Shown piece by piece: positions 27,215 through 35,946 of a DNA stretch of 64,000 bases. The stretch lies in the NCBI RefSeq assembly GCF_013364195.1, contig NZ_CP054918.1:4515001-4579000 (forward strand), given 5' to 3'. Numbering within the stretch: position 1 is the stretch's first letter; each line of letters opens with the position of its first letter. The stretch comes from Streptomyces sp. NA04227. Its GTDB lineage: Bacteria; Actinomycetota; Actinomycetes; Streptomycetales; Streptomycetaceae. The notes under the pieces were generated by a model. It was not told the DNA's origin. It ran no database searches and saw nothing but the letters and a program-made list of their open reading frames with translations. The translations under genes and the position numbers were made by a program.

Positions 27215-29512
27215 ATGACCACCCATCCGCTGCCCGTTCCACTGCCCCGGGAGTGGACCACCGGCGCGGGCGTGCGCGTCGAGCGCACCCGTACCGCCGT
27301 CGACGGCGAGTCCGCCCTGCGCGAGCTCGAACACGCCCTCGACACCCGCAGGGGCGCCGTCCTGCGCTCCGACTACGAGTCCCCCGACCGCTACCGCCGC
27401 CACGCCGTCGGCTACACCGACCCGCCGGTCGAGATCGTGCTGCGCGGGCTGCGCACGGTCGAGGTCCGTGCGCTCAACGCCCGCGGCGAGGTGCTGCTGC
27501 CGGTGCTGCGCACGGCGGCCCAGCGGACGCTTCGTGAGATCCGCGAGCTCCAAGTCACCGACGAGGGCGGCGAGTTCGGCGGCCCCGGCTTCGCCGGAGA
27601 GGTCCGGGCCACGCCGGGCCAGGACCTCTTCAGCGAGGAGGACCGGTCACGGCGGCCGGGCGCCTTCGACTTCGTGCGTGCCGTGCGCGACGCGCTGTCC
27701 GGCCCGGCCGGGGACTTCCTCGGCCTGTACGGCGCCTTCGGCTACGACCTGGTGCTCGCCTTCGACCCGGTACCGCTGCACCAGAGCGGCCGCTCGGCGG
27801 CCCACCGCGATCTGGTGCTGCACCTGCCGGACGAGGTGATCGTCACCGACCCGGCGGCGGGCACCGCCTGGCGGCACAGCTACGAGTTCACCGCCGAGGG
27901 CCGCAGCACCCACGGCCTGCCCCGGAACACACCCGCCGAGCCATTTCGCACCGGAGCACAGGCGGCCGACGGGGACCACGCGCCCGGCGAGTACGCCACG
28001 CTGGTCCGCGCCGCCCGCGAACGCTTCCGCGCGGGCGACCTGTTCGAGGTGGTCACCAGCCGTACCTTCGACCGCCCCGTCACCTGCCCGCCCTCGGAGC
28101 TGTTCCGGGCCCTGTGCGAGCGCAACCCGTCCCCGTACCAGATGCTCGTCAACCTCGGTGAGGGCGAGCATCTGGTGGGCACCTCGCCGGAGATGTTCGT
28201 ACGGGTGCACGCGCGGGCCACCGCCGACGGCACCGGCTGGCGGGTGGAGTCGGCGCCGATCAGCGGCACCGTGGCCCGTGGCCGGGACGCCCTGGAGGAC
28301 GCCGAACAGGTCAAGGCGCTGCTCGCCTCCGAGAAGGAGGAGGCGGAGCTGACCATGTGCACCGACGTGGACCGCAACGACAAGTCGCGGGTCTGCGAGC
28401 CGGGCACCGTCCGCGTCATCGGCCGCCGCCAGCTGGAGATGTACTCGACGCTGATCCACACCGTCGACCACGTCGAGGGTGTGCTGCGGCCCGAACGCGA
28501 CGCGCTGGACGCCTTCCTCAGCCATATGTGGGCGGTGACCGTCACGGGTGCGCCCAAGCACGCGGCGGTCGCCTTCCTGGAGGAGCACGAGCGCTCCCCG
28601 CGCCGCTGGTACGGCGGTGCCGTGGGCCGGATCGGCTTCGACGGCACCCTGGACACCGGCCTCACCCTGCGCACGGTCCATCTGCACGACGGCCGCGCCC
28701 GGGTGCGCACCGGCGCGACGCTGCTCTACGACTCGGTGCCCGAGGCGGAGGAGCAGGAGACCGAGCTGAAGGCGAAGGCGCTCCTGGAGGTGCTCGACGC
28801 CCTGGCCTCCGGTTCCGGGGCCGCTGCGAGCGCCACGGCAACTCCGCGTGCGGCGAAGGCAGTTGGGGACGCGGGCGATGCGGCGTACCGCCCCCGCGTG
28901 CTGCTCGTGGACCACCAGGACTCCTTCGTGCACACCCTGGCCGGGTACTTCCGGCAGGCGGGCGCCCGGGTCTCCACGTACCGCAGCGGTTTCGACAAGT
29001 CCCTTGTCGCGGACATCGATCCGGACCTGATCGTGCTCTCGCCCGGCCCCGGCCGCCCCGAGGACCACGACACCGCGGGGACCCTGCGGATCGCCGAGGA
29101 CCACGGGATCCCGGTGTTCGGGGTCTGCCTCGGTATGCAGGCCCTGGTCGAGTACCTGGGCGGGCGCCTCGCGGTGCTCGACCGTCCGTACCACGGCAAG
29201 CCCTCGGAGGTCTCGGTGGTGGACGGCGGCGGCGCACTGCTGCGCGGACTGCCGCCGCGCTTCACCGCCGGGCGCTACCACTCCCTGTACGCCGACGCCG
29301 CGAGCCTGCCGCCCGGCCTGCGGGTGACCGCCCGCTGCCCGGATGGTGTGGCCATGGCCGTCGAGCACGAGACCCGTGCGCTTGCCGGTGTGCAGTTCCA
29401 TCCCGAATCCCTGATGACGCAGTTCGACGATCACGGACAGCGGCTGATCGGCAATGTCCTGGCGCGACTCGCACGGCGGCCGGAGCCCGTCGGCGGCGTG
29501 CCCCGCGCGTGA
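27215..29512 (+). CDS. fused anthranilate synthase TrpE-TrpG
   Basis: 765 aa. Residues 1-530 are the chorismate-utilising TrpE half, with TDVDRNDKSRVCEPG, the VTVTGAPKHAAVAFLEEHE segment and the GATLLYDSVPEAEEQETELK motif. A ~35-residue Ala-rich linker leads to a class I glutamine amidotransferase: Cys638 in FGVCLGMQ and FHPES near the end. The overall sequence style matches the single-chain TrpE(G) of Rhizobium and Azospirillum rather than the two-gene primary enzyme. It makes anthranilate, pyruvate and glutamate from chorismate and glutamine. Its place inside a biosynthetic cluster, 2 bp after a ligase and 19 bp before an amino acid:carrier ligase, indicates dedicated precursor supply. ADIC synthase or pathway-specific variants are less likely but not excluded. 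Confidence 0.88.
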   Translation: MTTHPLPVPLPREWTTGAGVRVERTRTAVDGESALRELEHALDTRRGAVLRSDYESPDRYRRHAVGYTDPPVEIVLRGLRTVEVRALNARGEVLLPVLRTAAQRTLREIRELQVTDEGGEFGGPGFAGEVRATPGQDLFSEEDRSRRPGAFDFVRAVRDALSGPAGDFLGLYGAFGYDLVLAFDPVPLHQSGRSAAHRDLVLHLPDEVIVTDPAAGTAWRHSYEFTAEGRSTHGLPRNTPAEPFRTGAQAADGDHAPGEYATLVRAARERFRAGDLFEVVTSRTFDRPVTCPPSELFRALCERNPSPYQMLVNLGEGEHLVGTSPEMFVRVHARATADGTGWRVESAPISGTVARGRDALEDAEQVKALLASEKEEAELTMCTDVDRNDKSRVCEPGTVRVIGRRQLEMYSTLIHTVDHVEGVLRPERDALDAFLSHMWAVTVTGAPKHAAVAFLEEHERSPRRWYGGAVGRIGFDGTLDTGLTLRTVHLHDGRARVRTGATLLYDSVPEAEEQETELKAKALLEVLDALASGSGAAASATATPRAAKAVGDAGDAAYRPRVLLVDHQDSFVHTLAGYFRQAGARVSTYRSGFDKSLVADIDPDLIVLSPGPGRPEDHDTAGTLRIAEDHGIPVFGVCLGMQALVEYLGGRLAVLDRPYHGKPSEVSVVDGGGALLRGLPPRFTAGRYHSLYADAASLPPGLRVTARCPDGVAMAVEHETRALAGVQFHPESLMTQFDDHGQRLIGNVLARLARRPEPVGGVPRA

Positions 29513-29530
29513 GAAAGGTTTTGACGAGCA

Positions 29531-30712
29531 ATGACTGACACCGCTGAGCAGATCCGCCGGACCTGGCAGGCCCCGGGCGAGCTGCACCCCGACGACCGCC
29601 GCGAGTTCGGCGCGATGCTGCGCTACTGCCTCGACGGCACCGACGAGACCCGGATCGACCTGGACACCGTTCCCCGTATCGAGTTCGGCGCCGTGGACGC
29701 CGCCGACGCCGACCGCGTCGAACGGCTCCTCGGCGAGGCGTTCAAGCGCTTCGCGGGCGCGCCCGGGCAGCGCCCCGACCGCACCCGCCTGGACAACTGG
29801 GACCTGAAGGCCGAGCCCGCGGCGCCCACCGCCACCGGGCCGCTCGGCACCACCCCCGCCGACGGCCGTATCGGCCCGGGCCTGTTCGTCAGCGGCCCGC
29901 GCAACGCGCTGCTCATCCGCTCCCTGGAGCGGCTGCTCGGCAAGATCGCCGCCCGGCTCGGCGCCGACGAGTACACGGTGCCCGCGCTGCTGCCCTGGAC
30001 CACCCTGGAGAAGGCCGGCTACACCGGCAACTTCCCGCAGCACATCACCGCCGCCGGTGTGGTCCGCCCCGACCTCGACGCCCTCGACCGCTTCGGCAAG
30101 GCCACCGATGTGGCGGGCCGCGCCGCCGAGTTGGAGTACACCCCGGTCGCGCTCGCGCCCGCCGTCTGCATGGGGCTCTTCGAGCGTTTCCAGGGCGCGC
30201 GGCTGACCGAGCCGCTCACCGTCACCGCGACCGGCCAGTGCAGCCGTTACGAGGGCAAGGCCACCGCCGACACCTCGCCGACCCGCCGCTGGTCGTTCAG
30301 CATGCGCGAGATCGTCTACGTCGGCGACCGGCCGGGCGCCCGCGCCTTCCACGGCCAGGTCCTCGCGGAACTGCTCGCCCTCGCCGAGAACCTCGGCCTG
30401 CCCTGCAAGGTGCAGCCCGCCTCGGACCCGTTCTTCACCTCGGCCCGTCCGCAGATGGCCCAGTACCAGGCGGCCATGGACGTCAAGTACGAGCTGGTCG
30501 GACGGATGGCGCACGACGGCTCGGGCGTCGCCGTCTCCTCGCTCAACTACCACAACCAGCACTTCGGCAAGGGCTTCGACATCGCCTTCGACGGCCGCCC
30601 CGGCTTCTCCGTCTGCTGGGCCTTCGGCCTGGAGCGCTGGGCGGAATGGCTCGGCGGCTACCTCGGCGACAACCCGGCCGACTGGCCGGTGCAGTTGCGG
30701 GAGCAGGTCTGA
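29531..30712 (+). CDS. amino acid:[carrier protein] ligase (class II seryl-tRNA synthetase-like)
   Basis: 393 aa. It has the catalytic core of a class II aminoacyl-tRNA synthetase (motif 2 RRWSFSMREIVYVG near residue 260; motif 3 CWAFGLERWAEWL near 360) but no tRNA-binding arm. Cysteines in APAVCMG, ATGQCSRYEG and SVCWAFGLE are candidates for the Zn site of atypical SerRS-like enzymes. This matches the amino acid:[carrier protein] ligases, which adenylate glycine, alanine or another small amino acid and transfer it to the phosphopantetheine of a carrier protein. The start follows GAGAAAGG. The specific amino acid cannot be stated. Confidence 0.82.
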   Translation: MTDTAEQIRRTWQAPGELHPDDRREFGAMLRYCLDGTDETRIDLDTVPRIEFGAVDAADADRVERLLGEAFKRFAGAPGQRPDRTRLDNWDLKAEPAAPTATGPLGTTPADGRIGPGLFVSGPRNALLIRSLERLLGKIAARLGADEYTVPALLPWTTLEKAGYTGNFPQHITAAGVVRPDLDALDRFGKATDVAGRAAELEYTPVALAPAVCMGLFERFQGARLTEPLTVTATGQCSRYEGKATADTSPTRRWSFSMREIVYVGDRPGARAFHGQVLAELLALAENLGLPCKVQPASDPFFTSARPQMAQYQAAMDVKYELVGRMAHDGSGVAVSSLNYHNQHFGKGFDIAFDGRPGFSVCWAFGLERWAEWLGGYLGDNPADWPVQLREQV

Positions 30713-30807
30713 TCCGCAGCGGACTGGCGGGGCCCGGTGGTACGGCCAGTGCTGCGGGCCTCGGCGGCAAGGCCCGTACTGCGGGTCCCGGCGATGCGGC
30801 CAGTGCC

Positions 30808-31740
30808 GTGCCGCCGAAGGCGCCGCTCGACGACGGGGCCGGGGTGGTGCGGGCGTTGCTCGCGCTGCGGCCCGTCGTCGAGGCCGCCCCGCTCGTAGTC
30901 GAGGCCGTCCCGCCCGGTGAGGGCGGGGCCCGGTTCGCGCTGGGTCTCGCCACGGTGGGCGAGCCGGGCCTCGGCCCGGTGGGCCCGGCCGAGCAGCGGG
31001 TGTGCGCCGGTCGACTGCCGCGCAGGGCACAGGAGTTCGTCGCGGGCCGGGGTGCGCTGCGGCGGGCTCTGGCCCGGGCGTCCGGACTGCCCGGTGGCGC
31101 GGACGCGGAGATCTCGTACGCGGACGCGGAGATCCCGTACGAGGCGGACGGCGTCCGGCCCCGGCTGCCGGACGGGTGGGTGGGCTCGCTCAGCCACTCC
31201 GGCGGGGTGGCCGTGGCACTGGCGGCTCCGGCCGCGCACTGCGCCGGGCTGGGGGTGGATCTGGAGCGCTCTCCGCTGCCGCTCGCGGCGCGGCGGGTGG
31301 TGCTGACGAGGGACGAACAGGGCTTTCTGGACGGCGAGTTCGGGGAGTTCGGGGAGTACGGCGAGTTCGGGGAGTACGGGGAGCACGGCGGTGCCGCCGA
31401 GTCCTGCGGGTCCGGGGAGGCCGCAGGGCTCGGCGACTTCGGCGACGTGGGCGGCCTCGGCGGCCTCGGTGGTACGGAAACCGGCGTCCCCGAACGCCGC
31501 CTCTGGGTGCTGTTCTCCGCGAAGGAGTCCGCGTACAAGGCGCTGTACGGACTGGTGGAGCCGTCCCAGCGGCCCACGACTCTGCTCGGTGTCGGCATCC
31601 GGCCGGTCCCGGGCGGCTTCGCCGCCTGGGCGCGCCGGGCGCCGGAGCGGGTGCTGCACGTCCACGCCCGATGGGCCCAGGGAGCGGTGCTCACCTGGAC
31701 CGGTGCGGCCACCAAATGCCGCCCGGGCAGGGCCTGTTGA
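30808..31740 (+). CDS. 4'-phosphopantetheinyl transferase (Sfp/EntD type) with acidic insertion
   Basis: About 310 aa from a GTG at 30808. The start is uncertain, since GTGs at 30844 and 30847 are also in frame and no ribosome site is clear. Diagnostic motifs are LGVDLER (G-x-D-x-E, Mg binding) and FSAKESAYKALYG (F-x-x-K-E-x-x-Y-K). It converts apo carrier proteins to holo form, and would serve the two carrier domains of this cluster. Between the motifs lies a ~60-residue insertion of Gly/Glu/Phe/Tyr repeats (9-bp DNA unit, about 31333-31392) absent from normal enzymes, whose structural effect is unknown. The gene follows the ligase by about 95 bp in the same direction. Confidence 0.8.
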   Translation: MPPKAPLDDGAGVVRALLALRPVVEAAPLVVEAVPPGEGGARFALGLATVGEPGLGPVGPAEQRVCAGRLPRRAQEFVAGRGALRRALARASGLPGGADAEISYADAEIPYEADGVRPRLPDGWVGSLSHSGGVAVALAAPAAHCAGLGVDLERSPLPLAARRVVLTRDEQGFLDGEFGEFGEYGEFGEYGEHGGAAESCGSGEAAGLGDFGDVGGLGGLGGTETGVPERRLWVLFSAKESAYKALYGLVEPSQRPTTLLGVGIRPVPGGFAAWARRAPERVLHVHARWAQGAVLTWTGAATKCRPGRAC

Positions 31741-31828
31741 GGCACCCCGCCCGGGCGGATTCGATCAGCGCCGGACCATCCGGCGGTGGGTCGGGCTCAG
31801 CGCCGCGCCTGCGGGCGGCGCACCCGGA

Positions 31829-32329
31829 TCAGCGCCATGCCTCCTGGAAATTGCGCCGGGCGCGGTGCAGCCGGGAGCGTACGGTGCCGATCGGCAGGGA
31901 CAGTACGCGTGCCGTCTCCTGCTCCTGGAGTCCGTAGACCGCGCGCAGGGTCAGGATGTCCCGCTGGTGCGAGGGCAGGCGTTCCAGTACGTCGGCGATG
32001 GCGACCCGTACCGAGGGGTCGGCCGCGGACGGCTGGTCGGTGAGTTCGGACGTCACGGTCTGTCCCGCGCGGCGTGCGACCCGGGCCGCCTCGCGCATCG
32101 TCACGGCGCGCACCCAGCCGTAGAACGCGGCCGGTTCGCGCAGGGTGTGCAGTCCCCGGTAGACGGCGAGCAGTGCTTCCTGGACCGCCTCGGGCCGGTG
32201 ACCGGCGTCCACCGAGGAGCACAGGCGCCGTACGAACGGTGTGATGTGGAGCAGCAGGTCGTTCACCGCGCGCCGGTCTCCGGCCTGGGCGGTGAGGATC
32301 AGCTTGTCGACTGGTGGTGCAGCGTCCAT
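31829..32329 (-). CDS. ECF-type RNA polymerase sigma factor
   Basis: 166 aa. Region 2 includes RPEAVQEALLAVYRGLHTLREPAAFYGWVRAV (shared character with DAVQE...W motifs) and region 4 contains LPSHQRDILTLRAVYGLQEQETARVLSLPIGTVRSRLHRAR. Region 1.1 and 3 are lacking, as in group 4 sigma factors. No anti-sigma gene is adjacent. It lies inside the biosynthetic cluster, divergent from the HTH regulator at 32703 and convergent with the PPTase, so it may direct cluster transcription; that is inference. Confidence 0.85.
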   Translation of the reverse strand: MDAAPPVDKLILTAQAGDRRAVNDLLLHITPFVRRLCSSVDAGHRPEAVQEALLAVYRGLHTLREPAAFYGWVRAVTMREAARVARRAGQTVTSELTDQPSAADPSVRVAIADVLERLPSHQRDILTLRAVYGLQEQETARVLSLPIGTVRSRLHRARRNFQEAWR

Positions 32330-32702
32330 CTGGTCAATCCCCCGTCATGCTTACGACTCGTAATGCAAATGAATTTCTGGGGGGAATGAGAAGTTCCAGA
32401 GATCGCCGGAATCAGCGACTCCACCGCATCCAATCCCCCGTGCCGCCAAGCCTAGTGACGCGGATTCAGGGAACCGGCAATTCGAGCTGGCTGGCTCCCG
32501 CCATGGCAAACCCTCGCCATCTCGGCATGTGGACGGTCTGCCGTGCGAATGCGGAGGCCCCGCCGGGATTGTTACAACATACCTACAACCGGCGTGATCT
32601 GACTCTCACTTACTCGTCCCACCTGGGACTGTGTCCTAGAGTGACCACCCACGCGACGGGAGCGCTGCACAGTACAAAGCTCATTCACCGGGGGATCGCT
32701 CT
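32330..32702. promoter_or_regulatory. divergent regulatory region between sigma factor and HTH regulator
   Basis: 373 bp without a credible gene and noticeably less GC-rich than its surroundings. It contains GTCCCA-CC-TGGGAC (32616-32629), a near-perfect palindrome 74 bp before the regulator's GTG, plus GCCAT repeats near 32510-32530. GGGGGA near 32689 is the regulator's ribosome site. Both genes probably start here and may be autoregulated. Confidence 0.45.
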
Positions 32703-33779
32703 GTGGGGAACAGTGAAAAGGGCCCGGATGTTCGGGTGTCCGAGGCCTCGCGCCTCGCTGTGTATATGGAGTTGCGCGAACGCGGGGATTCCGATCCGGA
32801 TGAGCTCTCCGAGAGTTTCGGACTTTCGCGTTCCGAGGCCCGGGCGACCTGGGCCTCCCTGCGCCGCCTCGGATTGGTGAACTGGCCCAGCGAGGAGGGC
32901 GATCGCGTCGTTCCGGTGGATCCGGAATTCGCTCTGATGCGCATGCTGAGGCGGCAGCAGGACATGGCGCGGCGCAGCCTGGAGGAGTCCCGGCTGATGC
33001 ACGAGGCGATGGAGTCGCTCCTCGAGGTCTACCTCCCGGCGACCGGCACCGCGAAGTCCGCCGTCGAGGTCACCGCGGTGAGCACCGTCGAGGAGATGGT
33101 GCAGGCGCTGTACGACGTCACCGACTCGGCGCGCTCCAGCATGTGCACCGTCTACGCGGAGAACACGCTGCCTGTCCGGCTGCGCCGCAGGCTCGGCCCG
33201 CTGCGGCAGCGGATGTTCGACCGGGGCATCCACATCCGTTCCATCCGGCACCGCCGCGACACCGCCTCGCCCGGCTCGTTCGACACCTTCGGCCGTCTGG
33301 TGAAGGCGGGTGTGGATCTGCGGCTCGCCTCGGTCATCCCGCTCAACATGGTGATCATCGACTCGGACTTCGCGGTGCTGCCCGCGGCCGAGGGCGAGCC
33401 CCGCAACACCCAACTCACCGTGCGCGGCGCGCCGTTGGTGTCCGCGTTCTCGGCGGTCTTCGAGCACACCTGGCGCGAGGCGGCCCCGTTCACCCCCGAG
33501 GGCGAGAGCGCCGCGCCCGGTCTCTCCGACGAACACCGCACCCTGGTGCAGCTGCTGGCCGACGGAATGAAGGACGAGGCCATCGCGCGCACCCTCGGCG
33601 TCTCGCCGCGCACCGCCAGCAGGCTGATCGCGGACCTGATGCAGCGCCTCGGTGCCACCAGCCGTTTCGCGGCGGGCGCCCGCGCCGCCCAGTACGGGCT
33701 GCTCAGCTCCACCCGCTCCCGGCACCTCTCCTCGGTCCCGGAGCAGCCCGAACCGGCGCCCGCGGTCGGCGGCTGCTGA
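32703..33779 (+). CDS. transcriptional regulator with N-terminal TrmB-like and C-terminal LuxR-type HTH
   Basis: 358 aa from a GTG at 32703. Residues 12-65 form a winged-helix-like segment (ELSESFGLSRSEARATWASLRRLGLVNW). A middle phospholipase-D-like/TrmB effector region follows (MFDRGIHIRSIRHRRD, VKAGVDLRLAS). The C-terminus has a LuxR-type HTH (LVQLLADGMKDEAIARTLGVSPRTASRLIADLMQRLG). This two-HTH layout is common in Streptomyces cluster-situated regulators. It sits upstream of the three condensation-type genes and ends in a terminator, so it is probably a separate unit controlling the pathway. Confidence 0.8.
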   Translation: MGNSEKGPDVRVSEASRLAVYMELRERGDSDPDELSESFGLSRSEARATWASLRRLGLVNWPSEEGDRVVPVDPEFALMRMLRRQQDMARRSLEESRLMHEAMESLLEVYLPATGTAKSAVEVTAVSTVEEMVQALYDVTDSARSSMCTVYAENTLPVRLRRRLGPLRQRMFDRGIHIRSIRHRRDTASPGSFDTFGRLVKAGVDLRLASVIPLNMVIIDSDFAVLPAAEGEPRNTQLTVRGAPLVSAFSAVFEHTWREAAPFTPEGESAAPGLSDEHRTLVQLLADGMKDEAIARTLGVSPRTASRLIADLMQRLGATSRFAAGARAAQYGLLSSTRSRHLSSVPEQPEPAPAVGGC

Positions 33780-33785
33780 AGACGA

Positions 33786-33821
33786 GGCGGCCCGGCCCAC
33801 CGAATGTCCGGTGGGCCGCCT
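33786..33821 (+). terminator. terminator-like hairpin after the HTH regulator
   Basis: GCCCACCG (33795-33802) pairs with CGGTGGGC (33809-33816), extended imperfectly by GGCGGC and GCCGCC on either side, starting within 10-20 bp of the stop. No T-tract follows, as is usual for high-GC actinomycete terminators. Confidence 0.65.
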
Positions 33822-34524
33822 GTCCTGACCGGGGGTAACAAATAATTCAGGCCGCGTGCTTCGGTGAATCGGCCAATTCCCTTGTGAGTGACCGGAGTCA
33901 CGCCGTCCCGGCACCCTTTGTGAAACCGTCCTGCCGACCTTTTTCTTTGTCCGGTCGCACCGCGCTCCCGAAGGTCACCGCAAAACCCGCCGAGGGAAGT
34001 CCTGTGACCGTCGACACAAGCGGCCGTGTGAATCCCGGCACATCCGATGCCGAATTGTGGTCGTCATGTAAAAACGGCAAGACCAACTTGTATCGACGCC
34101 CTCACCGCTTGGCAAAGTTGGCTGGTTGGGTGGCCGCCGGATCGCCAACACGGCCAGGTCGGAGGGGTGTTGGCGGGGTTCGGACCAGGCGGTCGGAGTT
34201 CCCGGGCGAGAAGTGCGAACGAATCGGGTGTGCCGGACAGAGTGCACATAAATCGACCTTGCACGGCCGTTCGAGCCGTGCGTAGGCTCCGGTGACCGGG
34301 TTCTGCATTTATGCGGTCGTTATGACTGTGCGGGCGACCGCATAAACTGCCCGGCTGTCGAGCGGCGCGGTGTACGGACAATGGCCCTGCCTTGTTTTGT
34401 CAGCTCGCGTAAATGTCCCCGTAAAGAGCGTGCGGAAGTCTTTGCGGTACGGCGAAGCACGGCAGAGCCCAGGCTTTCCGTAAAACCCGATCCCCCACTG
34501 CATCACCGGTTGCGAGGCAGGCTC
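33822..34524 (+). promoter_or_regulatory. AT-enriched upstream region of the condensation genes with several inverted repeats
   Basis: About 700 bp without a defensible gene, clearly more AT-rich than the rest of the window. Contained symmetry: GTGAC-CGGA-GTCAC (33888-33901), GCACGGC-N7-GCCGTGC (34261-34281) and TTTATGCGGTCG / CGACCGCATAAA (34308-34346). AT-rich regulatory DNA of this length usually hosts promoters and nucleoid-protein (Lsr2) or activator binding in Streptomyces. An in-frame extension of the next gene runs back to 34381 but encodes unlikely sequence. Confidence 0.5.
34308..34346. repeat. perfect 12-bp inverted repeat with 15-bp spacer
   Basis: TTTATGCGGTCG (34308-34319) and its exact reverse complement CGACCGCATAAA (34335-34346). 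It lies about 180 bp before the GTG of the first condensation gene. The spacer is about 1.5 helical turns. Candidate regulator site; a transcript hairpin is possible too. Confidence 0.6.
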
Positions 34525-35946
34525 GTGAAGTTCATCGACATCTGCGACCTGGACGTCCGGCCCGGTCGGCTCACCGTATGGCGGCCCACCGAAGGCAGCG
34601 CTTCCCCGGACCACTGGGTCCCGGACCAGCGACCTGCCTCCTACCTCCAGGAAGCGCACCTCTTCGACGCGATGGTCTCCGCCGACACGGGAGACCGCGG
34701 GCCGTCCTGGCTCGCCACCGTCTTCGAACTGCCCGGTCCCCTCGACCACACGGCACTCGAAGCCGCCCTGCTCGGCTGGGTCGACCGGCACGAGTCGCTG
34801 CGCAGCAAGCTGGTACCGACCCGCGGCGAGGACGGCGGCCGGATGAGCCGCGCCACCCTGCGCCCCGGCACGGTGGCACTGCGCCGCGACGACCACGGCG
34901 ACTTCGCCGACGGACGCGAACTCTGCGCCCGTATAGAGGACTTGCTCGACCGGGCCACCGACCCGCTGGCCTGGCCCTCGTTCGTCTTCGCGACCGTCGG
35001 GCACGCCGAGTCCACCACCGTGTACCTGGCCTTCGACCACCACAACGTCGACGGCTACTCGATCTTCCTCATGCCGCACGAGATCAGCGAGCTGTATACG
35101 GCCGCGCTGAACGGACGCAGCGCCGAACTCGGCGACGTCGGCAGCTACTTGGACTTCGCGGGCGCCGAACGCGAGGACGCCGCCCTGGTGCACAGCGGCC
35201 ACGAGACCGTGCTGCGCTGGCGGGAGTTCGTCGAGGCCTCCGGCGGCCGGCTGCCCGAGTTCCCCGCCCCGGTCGCCCCTGACGGGGACGAGGTGGTCGC
35301 CCAGCGCGGCGGCATCACCTGGCTCCTCGACAACGACGGCGCCGAGGCCTTCAACACCGCCTGCAAGTCCCAGGGCGGCAACTTCGCCGCCGGCATCCTC
35401 TCCTGCCTCGCCCTCGCCGCGCGCGACATCGCGGGCCTGGAGGACTTCCGGGTGATGACGCCGTTCCACACCCGCAGCAAGTCCCAGTGGGAGCAGTCGC
35501 TCGGCTGGTACGTGGGGCTCGCGCCGGTGCACTTCCCGGTCGGCGCCGACGCCGCCTTCGGCGAGGTGATGAAGGAGGCGAACGCCGCGCTGCGCCGCGC
35601 CCGCCCGCTGGCCTCCGTACCCTTCGCGCGGATCACCGAACTCCTCGGCCTGCCGCTCGAACCGCGGTTCATGGTCTCGTACATGGACATCCGCTGGACC
35701 CCGGGCGCCGAGCAGTGGGCGGACTGGAACGCGGCCGCGCTGCGCAGCCGCCGGATGAACCCGCACGAGGTCTACCTCTGGATCATGCGCTCCCACGAGG
35801 GCGCCTATCTGAGCTACCGCTTCCCCGACACCGAACGTGGCCGGGAAGCCGTGCTCCCGTATCTGGCCGACATCGGCCGTCTCGCCCAGCAGGTCGCCGC
35901 ACAGAACCCTCGTGGCAGCCGTGGAAAGGAACCCGCACCGTGCTGA
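34525..35946 (+). CDS. stand-alone condensation-domain protein 1 (DHxxxDG)
   Basis: 473 aa from a GTG at 34525 (GAGGCAGG upstream). It is a BAHD/CoA-acyltransferase-fold protein of NRPS C-domain length. The catalytic motif reads D171-H172-HNV-D-G: the first His of HHxxxDG is Asp, while the catalytic second His and the structural Asp are kept. The latch/floor region SLGWYVGLAPVHFP resembles the conserved C-domain GxxxN-P segment, and SYMDIRW matches another. Expected role: amide or ester formation between carrier-bound or free acyl and amino partners. It is first of three tandem paralogues whose starts and stops overlap or lie close. Confidence 0.82.
   Translation: MKFIDICDLDVRPGRLTVWRPTEGSASPDHWVPDQRPASYLQEAHLFDAMVSADTGDRGPSWLATVFELPGPLDHTALEAALLGWVDRHESLRSKLVPTRGEDGGRMSRATLRPGTVALRRDDHGDFADGRELCARIEDLLDRATDPLAWPSFVFATVGHAESTTVYLAFDHHNVDGYSIFLMPHEISELYTAALNGRSAELGDVGSYLDFAGAEREDAALVHSGHETVLRWREFVEASGGRLPEFPAPVAPDGDEVVAQRGGITWLLDNDGAEAFNTACKSQGGNFAAGILSCLALAARDIAGLEDFRVMTPFHTRSKSQWEQSLGWYVGLAPVHFPVGADAAFGEVMKEANAALRRARPLASVPFARITELLGLPLEPRFMVSYMDIRWTPGAEQWADWNAAALRSRRMNPHEVYLWIMRSHEGAYLSYRFPDTERGREAVLPYLADIGRLAQQVAAQNPRGSRGKEPAPC

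Noticed and set aside
27647..31030. 1127-residue minus-strand frame opposite TrpEG and the aa:CP ligase
   Set aside because: Arg/Gly/Ala-rich with no domain; the plus-strand genes have full diagnostic motifs.
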